11,097 nucleotides of DNA, taken from assembly GCA_937980285.1 (NCBI GenBank), contig CALJQI010000336.1:1-11097 (forward strand). The letters run 5' to 3'. How positions within the stretch are numbered: position 1 is the first letter of the stretch; each line of letters opens with the position of its first letter. This document shows, piece after piece, positions 6,377 through 11,097 of this stretch. This DNA is from an uncultured Gammaproteobacteria bacterium. Its GTDB lineage: Bacteria > Pseudomonadota > Gammaproteobacteria > GCA-001735895. Position numbers and translations under genes: made by a program. The notes below the pieces were generated by a model. The model did no database searches and was not told the DNA's origin. It saw only the letters and a program-made list of their open reading frames with translations.

Positions 6377-7561
6377 ATGAAAGACGCAGTTATCGTATCG
6401 ACCGCAAGAACCCCGATCGGGGTTGCCTTCAAGGGTAGTCTCAACAATATCAAATCTCCGACCATGGCCGGCCACGCGATCCGACACGCTGTCGATCGCG
6501 CCGACATCGACGGCGAGGAAGTCGACGACGTCGTCATCGGCGCCGTGCTGACTGCGGGTACCGCCGGCATGAACGTTGGCCGATTGTCCGCGCTGGCCGC
6601 CGGCTTGCCGGTTTCGGTACCGGGGCAGACCGTAGACCGCCAGTGCTCGTCGGGACTGATGGCGATCGCAATCGCCGCCAGTCAGATTATTGTCGACGGC
6701 ATGGATGTCGTTGTCGCCGGCGGGCAGGACAATATCTCGGCGGTGCAGAGCCAGTACTTTCCCTGGGTCATCGAACAGGCGGACGCGAATGTCGCGCTGC
6801 AGGCGCAGCACGCCTATATGCCGATGCTGCAAACCGCCGAGTTTGTCGTCGATAAGTACGGCATCTCGCGCGAGGCGCAGGACGAGTATGCGCTGCAATC
6901 GCAGCAACGCACCGCCGCCGGGCAGGAAGCGGGCGCTTTCGATGACGAAATCGTACCGATTACCGCCACCTGCGCGATCAAGGACAGGGACAGCGGAGAG
7001 ATCAGTTACGCTGAAACCACACTCGAAAAGGACGAGGGCAACCGTCCGCAAACAACCCTCGAAGGCCTCGCCGGGCTCAGCCCGGTAATCGAAGGCGGCA
7101 GTATTACCGCCGGCAACGCGAGCCAGCTTTCCGACGGCGCTTCGGCCTGCGTCCTGATGGAGGCGGGGTTGGCGGAAAGGCGCGGGCTGCAGCCTCTGGG
7201 CATTTACCGCGGCATGGCCGTCGCCGGCAATGAACCCGAGGAAATGGGCATCGGGCCGATTTACGCGATACCCAAATTACTGAAGCAACACGGGCTTGGC
7301 GTCGACGATATCGATTTGTGGGAAATCAACGAGGCCTTCGCCTGCCAGACGATTTACTGCCGCGACCGCCTCGGCATCGATAACAATCGCTTCAACGTCC
7401 ACGGTGGCGCGATTTCCGTCGGCCACCCCTACGGGATGACCGGCGCCCGCCTGAGCGGGCATATCCTGATCGAGGGACGGCGTCGCGGCGCGAAGTACGT
7501 CGTGGTTTCGATGTGCGTCGGCGGCGGCATGGGCGCGGCGGCGTTGTTCGAGATCGCGTGA
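6377..7561 (+). CDS. Thiolase (acetyl-CoA C-acyltransferase family)
   Basis: A full-length 394-residue thiolase. The nucleophilic Cys90 is in VDRQCSSGLMAI. The second catalytic set is intact: NEAF in the C-terminal half, His350 in GGAISVGHPYGMTGAR, and Cys380 in MCVGGGMGAA. The N-terminus (AVIVSTARTPIG) and length are standard for cytosolic tetrameric thiolases, which either cleave 3-ketoacyl-CoA in beta-oxidation or condense two acetyl-CoA. The sequence alone does not decide direction or chain length. No 3-hydroxyacyl-CoA dehydrogenase/FadB or PHB gene is adjacent, so it is not in a classical fadBA operon. The ATG at 6377 starts exactly at the conserved strand and lacks a good ribosome binding site. 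Its TGA overlaps the ATG of the next gene by one base (TGATG). The nearby CaiD-like crotonase and acyl-CoA synthetase would fit a shared acyl-CoA pathway. Confidence 0.95.
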   Translation: MKDAVIVSTARTPIGVAFKGSLNNIKSPTMAGHAIRHAVDRADIDGEEVDDVVIGAVLTAGTAGMNVGRLSALAAGLPVSVPGQTVDRQCSSGLMAIAIAASQIIVDGMDVVVAGGQDNISAVQSQYFPWVIEQADANVALQAQHAYMPMLQTAEFVVDKYGISREAQDEYALQSQQRTAAGQEAGAFDDEIVPITATCAIKDRDSGEISYAETTLEKDEGNRPQTTLEGLAGLSPVIEGGSITAGNASQLSDGASACVLMEAGLAERRGLQPLGIYRGMAVAGNEPEEMGIGPIYAIPKLLKQHGLGVDDIDLWEINEAFACQTIYCRDRLGIDNNRFNVHGGAISVGHPYGMTGARLSGHILIEGRRRGAKYVVVSMCVGGGMGAAALFEIA

Positions 7562-8247
7562 TGAACAATCGCAAGCTGCTTGTTTTTCACATCCTGCCGC
7601 TGGTGGTGGTGCTGTTTCCGGCATTGTGGTTCGTCGTTGTCGGCAATGACAGGTTGCTCAAGGGCGAGGCCGGTATAATCGAAAACATGACCGTACTGTT
7701 CCTGCTGGCTGCGATCGGTTTCTGTATTTCCGGCATTTCGCTGGCCAACCGACAGCGACTTCCCAGCCTGCTCAAGGCCTGGTTGTTCATCATGATCCTG
7801 GGTTCGGCATATTTCGCGCTGGAGGAAATTTCCTACGGTCAGCACATGTTCGGCTGGGGCACCGCCGACAGCTGGAAAGAATTAAACGATCAGGACGAAA
7901 CCAATCTGCATAACGTGCACGCAATGTTCGACCAGGTGCCGCGAACCCTGCTGACGCTCGGTATATTGATCGGCGGCATCATGCTGCCGCTGTACCGGCA
8001 TTTTCGCGGCCTCAGGCTGGACGAGAGTAATCGTCTATACTGGCAGTGGCCGACGCTCGATTGCTTGACCATAGGCTTGTTGGTGATCCTGATTCGCCCG
8101 GTGCTATCGCTAGTGGACGTCGACTTCATCAATACCGGTGAAATGAAAGAGAACCTGTTCGCGTTGTTTATATTACTGTATTGCGTTTCAATTCAGCTGC
8201 GGCTGAAAAACAGGTCGGCAGGCGCCGGTGAAGCGGAGCCCAGCTGA
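7561..8247 (+). CDS. Six-helix inner-membrane protein of unknown function (EEISYGQ motif)
   Basis: A 228-residue integral membrane protein with hydrophobic segments at about 6-28, 42-62, 71-89, 128-146, 165-184 and 195-214. Between the third and fourth segments is a polar loop with strikingly motif-like content: ALEEISYGQHMFGW at 86-99 and DETNLHNVH at 112-120. I recall similar EEISWGQ and NLHN motifs in uncharacterised bacterial membrane proteins, but know no assigned function. Two adjacent Glu (88-89) at a membrane edge together with Asn/His residues could form a metal or active site; this is inference. The start at 7561 is chosen because it overlaps the thiolase stop (TGATG). The open frame begins earlier (7513), inside the thiolase gene, but adds only an Arg-rich non-family stretch. 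The tail after 214 is charged. The beta-barrel gene follows after 27 bases and may share the transcript. Confidence 0.82.
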   Translation: MNNRKLLVFHILPLVVVLFPALWFVVVGNDRLLKGEAGIIENMTVLFLLAAIGFCISGISLANRQRLPSLLKAWLFIMILGSAYFALEEISYGQHMFGWGTADSWKELNDQDETNLHNVHAMFDQVPRTLLTLGILIGGIMLPLYRHFRGLRLDESNRLYWQWPTLDCLTIGLLVILIRPVLSLVDVDFINTGEMKENLFALFILLYCVSIQLRLKNRSAGAGEAEPS

Positions 8248-8274
8248 TAAATTATCTAACGGAGATATCCCGAT

Positions 8275-8847
8275 ATGAGAAAAAGCCTGGCCATTCTTTC
8301 CATCGCTGCATTGCTTTACGCTGGACAATCCGCGGCTAGCGCGATCAATTACAATTACTTCGAGCTCGGGTATCTGGAAACCGAACTGGACCTGTCGGGC
8401 ATCGATGACGATGGCGACGGTTACGAGTTCAACGCGTCGCTAGCCGTTGGCGAGACGATCGCGGTCGTAGTCGGCTACCAGGACGTCGAGTTCGATGCCG
8501 ATGTCGAGGCCGACATCTTGAGCCTCGGCATTGCTTACCATAAGCCTTATTCGACCACCGGTGACATGATTCTCGGGCTGGCATACCTGGATTTCGAGGC
8601 GGATGCATCGGGCGGCGGGTCGGTCGAAGAATCGGGCAATGAAATCAGCCTCGAAATCCGAAGCCGCACCAGCCCGCAAAACGAAGTCCATTTCGGGCTT
8701 GTCCGCCGTGAAATCGATGACGATTCGAATTCCGGTTACCTGTTGCGCATTGTCAACGGCGATCCGCAGGGATTCCAGTTCGTGATCGACTACGAGGACA
8801 TCGATTACGGTAGCAGTTTGATGCTGGGACTGCGCTCGGTATTCTAG
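8275..8847 (+). CDS. Small outer-membrane beta-barrel protein
   Basis: The 190-residue product starts with a clear signal peptide: MRK, a hydrophobic core, and an Ala-rich AASA site with likely cleavage after residue 23, leaving a mature protein of about 167 residues. The mature part shows alternating polar and hydrophobic strands separated by short acidic turns, about eight in number, and ends in GLRSVF. A terminal Phe is the usual recognition signal for outer-membrane barrel assembly. An acidic loop with DDDGDGYEF at about 44-52 resembles a calcium-binding DxDGDG loop, and the protein is notably acidic overall. GGAGA at 8261-8265 lies 9 bases before the ATG, a good ribosome binding site. 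Ligand and role are unknown; an OmpA/OmpW-like eight-strand barrel is the likeliest fold. The gene converges on the crotonase gene with only 19 bases between stops and no visible terminator. Confidence 0.82.
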   Translation: MRKSLAILSIAALLYAGQSAASAINYNYFELGYLETELDLSGIDDDGDGYEFNASLAVGETIAVVVGYQDVEFDADVEADILSLGIAYHKPYSTTGDMILGLAYLDFEADASGGGSVEESGNEISLEIRSRTSPQNEVHFGLVRREIDDDSNSGYLLRIVNGDPQGFQFVIDYEDIDYGSSLMLGLRSVF

Positions 8848-8866
8848 GCTGCCACCGGCTCGCGCT

Positions 8867-9673
8867 TTATCTGCCCTTCCACACGGGGTCGCGTTTTTCG
8901 GCGAAAGCGCGCGGCCCTTCCATGAAATCCTCCGACTTCAGCATTTTCTGGTAGATCGGCAGTGCGTCGTTGCCCGGTTTGGTCGCCGCGAACGCCTGCG
9001 GCAGCGGCAGGTTGTAGATCGTCGGCACCACTTCTTTCAGCGCCTGCAGCGCCAGCGGAGCGCCGCCGGCAATGTCATGCGCCAGTTCGCGAACCGTTTC
9101 CATCAGTTCCGAATGCGGGCAGACTCGGCTGACCAGGCCCCAGTGCAGGGCTTCCTGCGCGCCCATACGGCGACCCGTGTAGAGCAGATCCATCGCCACG
9201 TTGTAGGGAATTCGTCGCGGCAGTATTTGCACCGCGCCGACGTCGGGTAAAAAACCGCGCTGCATTTCCGGCAGGAAGAACTCGGCATGATCGGCCGCCA
9301 CGATCAGGTCGCTGGCGAGCGCGATTTCGAAACCGCCGCCAACGGCCATGCCGTTGATCGCCGATATCACCGGTTTTTTCAAACCCCAGAATTCGCTGAT
9401 CCCGGCAAATCCGCCGGGGCATTCGAAGGCGCTGTTTACAGCCGCCTCGTTGCTGTCGAAAGCCGCGATTTCTTTCAAATCCCAACCGGCGCTGAAAATC
9501 CGATCGCCGCTAGCGGTGATGATGCCGACGCGCAGATCGTCGTCTTCCTGCAGCTTCGACAGGGCGCTGAATATGGAATTGGAAACCTCGGGATTGATCG
9601 CGTTCGCCGGTGGCCGGTCGATGGTGATTTCGACGACCTGGCGATCGATTTTCACGCCTACCTCATTGTTCAT
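8867..9673 (-). CDS. caiD: CaiD-like enoyl-CoA hydratase/crotonase
   Basis: A 268-residue crotonase. Oxyanion-hole elements are SAGWDLKE (about 61-68) and GGGFEIALASD (about 112-122). The two catalytic acids are present: Glu116, and Glu136 in FFLPEMQRGFLPD. Several blocks closely resemble E. coli CaiD (crotonobetainyl-CoA hydratase): the FSAGWDLK segment, PGGFAG, TGRRMGAQEAL, and especially the C-terminal EGPRAFAEKRDPVWKGR. No other cai genes (CoA-transferase CaiB, dehydrogenase CaiA, transporter CaiT) are in the window, so carnitine as substrate is not proven; other trans-enoyl-CoA hydrations are possible. The start at 9673 is chosen because AGGGG lies 5 bases upstream and the protein then begins like the family. 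The frame stays open to 9760 but would run through the promoter. It diverges from an ADP-forming acyl-CoA synthetase that could supply its CoA thioester. Confidence 0.9.
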   Translation of the reverse strand: MNNEVGVKIDRQVVEITIDRPPANAINPEVSNSIFSALSKLQEDDDLRVGIITASGDRIFSAGWDLKEIAAFDSNEAAVNSAFECPGGFAGISEFWGLKKPVISAINGMAVGGGFEIALASDLIVAADHAEFFLPEMQRGFLPDVGAVQILPRRIPYNVAMDLLYTGRRMGAQEALHWGLVSRVCPHSELMETVRELAHDIAGGAPLALQALKEVVPTIYNLPLPQAFAATKPGNDALPIYQKMLKSEDFMEGPRAFAEKRDPVWKGR

Positions 9674-9689
9674 CGTTGCCCCTGAAAAT

Positions 9690-9718
9690 GTTATGTGAAG
9701 GCGCTCAATATATGTCAA
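9690..9718 (-). promoter_or_regulatory. Sigma70-type promoter of the crotonase gene
   Basis: On the minus strand TTGACA (complement of 9713-9718) is a perfect -35. It is followed by 17 bases and CATAAC (complement of 9690-9695), which matches the -10 consensus at four of six positions. The -10 ends 16 bases before the ATG at 9673, so the leader would be very short (about 10 bases), just covering the AGGGG at 9679-9683. The site lies in the 78-base gap shared with the divergent synthetase gene, whose own promoter I could not identify. Confidence 0.6.
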
Positions 9719-9751
9719 AATCGCGCCGCGTTCATCGTTTGGTTTACCGCC

Positions 9752-11097
9752 ATGGCACACTGGTTAAAACGCATGTTGTCCCCTGAAACGATCGCCATTG
9801 TCGGCGCTTCCGAACGCAGTGACAGTCTCGCGTCGATCACCTATCGACAACTGCTGGCGAATGGATTTCGCGGCACGGTCTACCCGGTCAATCCGAAATA
9901 TGACTCGCTGCATGGACTCGACTGTTATGCCAGTCTGGCCGAATTACCCGGGCCGCCCGACCTGGTGATCTACGCCATCAGCGGGCTGGCGCTGGAACAG
10001 AGCTTCGATCAGGCGCTGACGCTAAAGGTCGGCGGCATCGTGATCTACGCGGCGAACTACATCGAAAACGACAGCCAACCCAGCCTGCCCGAGCGTTTAC
10101 GGCAAAAAGCGCGCGCCGCCGGCGTTCCGGTTTGCGGCGGCAACTCGATGGGTTTTTACAACTACGACCACAAGGTTATGGTCAGTTTCGATCAGCCGCC
10201 GGCGAATCGACCGCCGGGTCACATCGGCATGATCCTGCATTCCGGTTCCGGCATGACTTACCTGGCCAACAACGATGCCCGTTTCTGCTTCAACTATGTC
10301 ATCGCCAGCGCGCAGGAAACCAATGCCAGCGTCGGCGACTACATGGACTATCTGCTGCAACAGCCATCGACACGGGTCATAGCCCTGTTGCTGGAGACTG
10401 TGCGTGATGTGCCGGCCTTCATTGCCGCACTTGAAAAGGCGCGCGATAAATCGATACCGGTGGTGATTACGCGCCTCGGCCGTACCGAGAAATCCGCGCA
10501 GCTGGCGATGAGCCATTCGGGCGCCATCGTCGGCGATCACGAGGCCTTCGTCGCGCTATGCCGGCGTTACGGCGTGGTTCTATGCCGCGACGCCGACGAA
10601 ATGATTGTCAGCGCAATGCTGTTTGCCGCCGGATTTCGCGTCGATGGCGGCGGCCTCGCAAGCATGCTCGATTCGGGCGGCATGCGCGAACAGATGATCG
10701 ATCTGGCGGAGGATCACGGCATTCGCTTCGCGGAAATCTCCGATGCCACCGCCGCGGTGCTGCGCGCGCATCTCGAAACCGGGCTGGACGCGGTCAACCC
10801 GATGGATGGCATGGGGTCGCTGGGCAGAAATACCGGGCAAACCTATCTCGAATGCGGCAAGGCCCTGATGGATGATCCCGATAGCGGCCTGTTGAGCTTC
10901 GAGTTCGAGTTTCGCGACGGCTTTTCACACTACCCGGAGCTGTTCGAGGTGACGCGACAACTGGCGGATTACTCGGCAAAACCGCTGCTGCTGATCAATA
11001 GCTGCAGTTTCACCTCGATCAGCCAGACCGCGGCGGAATTGACCTGGCAGGGCATCCCGGTAATCAACGGCATCGACGTGGCATTGCGCGCGTTGCG
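9752..11097 (+). CDS. ADP-forming acyl-CoA synthetase (acetate--CoA ligase family), cut by window edge
   Basis: The 448 visible residues run off the right edge. An N-terminal CoA-binding Rossmann-like domain (about 1-135) opens with LSPETIAIVGASERSDS and GTVYPVNPKY. A succinyl-CoA-ligase-type domain begins near 155 and carries SHSGAIVGDHEAF with His255, the position of the phosphohistidine in ADP-forming acyl-CoA synthetases. A further CoA-ligase region (from about 305, including NPMDGMGSLG near 350) is incomplete, and any ATP-grasp domain lies beyond the window. The loop at 163-166 reads HSGS where relatives I know usually have QSGG. These enzymes make acyl-CoA from a free acid, ATP and CoA through a phosphoenzyme. 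The acid is unknown; acetate, propionate and aromatic acids such as ferulate are all precedented. The ATG at 9752 lacks a clear Shine-Dalgarno sequence; an in-frame ATG at 9773 is possible but close to the conserved strand. Its divergence from a CaiD-like crotonase suggests a joint catabolic route. Confidence 0.9.
   Translation, partial: MAHWLKRMLSPETIAIVGASERSDSLASITYRQLLANGFRGTVYPVNPKYDSLHGLDCYASLAELPGPPDLVIYAISGLALEQSFDQALTLKVGGIVIYAANYIENDSQPSLPERLRQKARAAGVPVCGGNSMGFYNYDHKVMVSFDQPPANRPPGHIGMILHSGSGMTYLANNDARFCFNYVIASAQETNASVGDYMDYLLQQPSTRVIALLLETVRDVPAFIAALEKARDKSIPVVITRLGRTEKSAQLAMSHSGAIVGDHEAFVALCRRYGVVLCRDADEMIVSAMLFAAGFRVDGGGLASMLDSGGMREQMIDLAEDHGIRFAEISDATAAVLRAHLETGLDAVNPMDGMGSLGRNTGQTYLECGKALMDDPDSGLLSFEFEFRDGFSHYPELFEVTRQLADYSAKPLLLINSCSFTSISQTAAELTWQGIPVINGIDVALRAL

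Noticed and set aside
6194..7051. A 285-codon open frame on the minus strand opposite the thiolase gene
   Set aside because: It overlaps the catalytic half of a clear thiolase, crosses the palindrome and has an Arg/Asp/His-rich composition without motifs.
10097..10540. A 147-codon minus-strand frame opposite the acyl-CoA synthetase
   Set aside because: The plus strand holds the conserved phosphohistidine-bearing domain; the antisense product has no recognisable features.

Overview
The window looks like a chromosomal segment from a member of the Pseudomonadota, most likely a free-living (perhaps marine) gammaproteobacterium. This placement is an inference. It rests on the MoxR / DUF58 / TgpA-type gene order, a crotonase very similar to CaiD, fatty-acid-type CoA enzymes, an outer-membrane beta-barrel protein ending in Phe, and moderately GC-rich coding DNA with AT-rich promoter gaps. 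One signal points elsewhere: the SOS-type operator at 4962-4976 has the GTTC-N7-GTTC form known from Alphaproteobacteria. There are no RNA genes, CRISPR arrays, transposase genes or phage genes. Coding density is high and no gene-free stretch exceeds about 180 bases.

Left part (1-3085, minus strand): a tightly packed operon of a MoxR AAA+ ATPase, a DUF58 membrane protein (stop and start overlap as TGATG) and the N-terminal 367 residues of a TgpA-like membrane transglutaminase (DUF3488), cut by the window edge. This is a widespread but poorly understood envelope-associated cassette. Next to it (3264-4930, minus strand) is a two-gene translesion-synthesis operon: a LexA/UmuD-like self-cleaving protein without a DNA-binding domain, and a DinB-like Y-family polymerase, overlapping by ATGA. 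Its promoter has a -35, a 17-base spacer and a -10, with the GTTC repeat filling most of the spacer. This is the most informative regulatory signal in the window.

Middle part (5104-8847, plus strand): an orphan response regulator with a receiver domain and a long non-DNA-binding output region; a 72-base imperfect palindrome that may be a terminator or a REP/MITE-like repeat; then a thiolase, a six-helix membrane protein of unknown function translationally coupled to it (TGATG), and a small outer-membrane beta-barrel protein.

Right part (8867-11097): a CaiD-like crotonase (minus strand) diverging from an ADP-forming acyl-CoA synthetase (plus strand, cut by the window edge), with a good sigma70-type promoter for the crotonase in the 78-base gap. 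Together with the thiolase these suggest metabolism of a CoA-linked acid, possibly a carnitine-like or other unsaturated/hydroxylated acid. The substrate cannot be read from the sequence.
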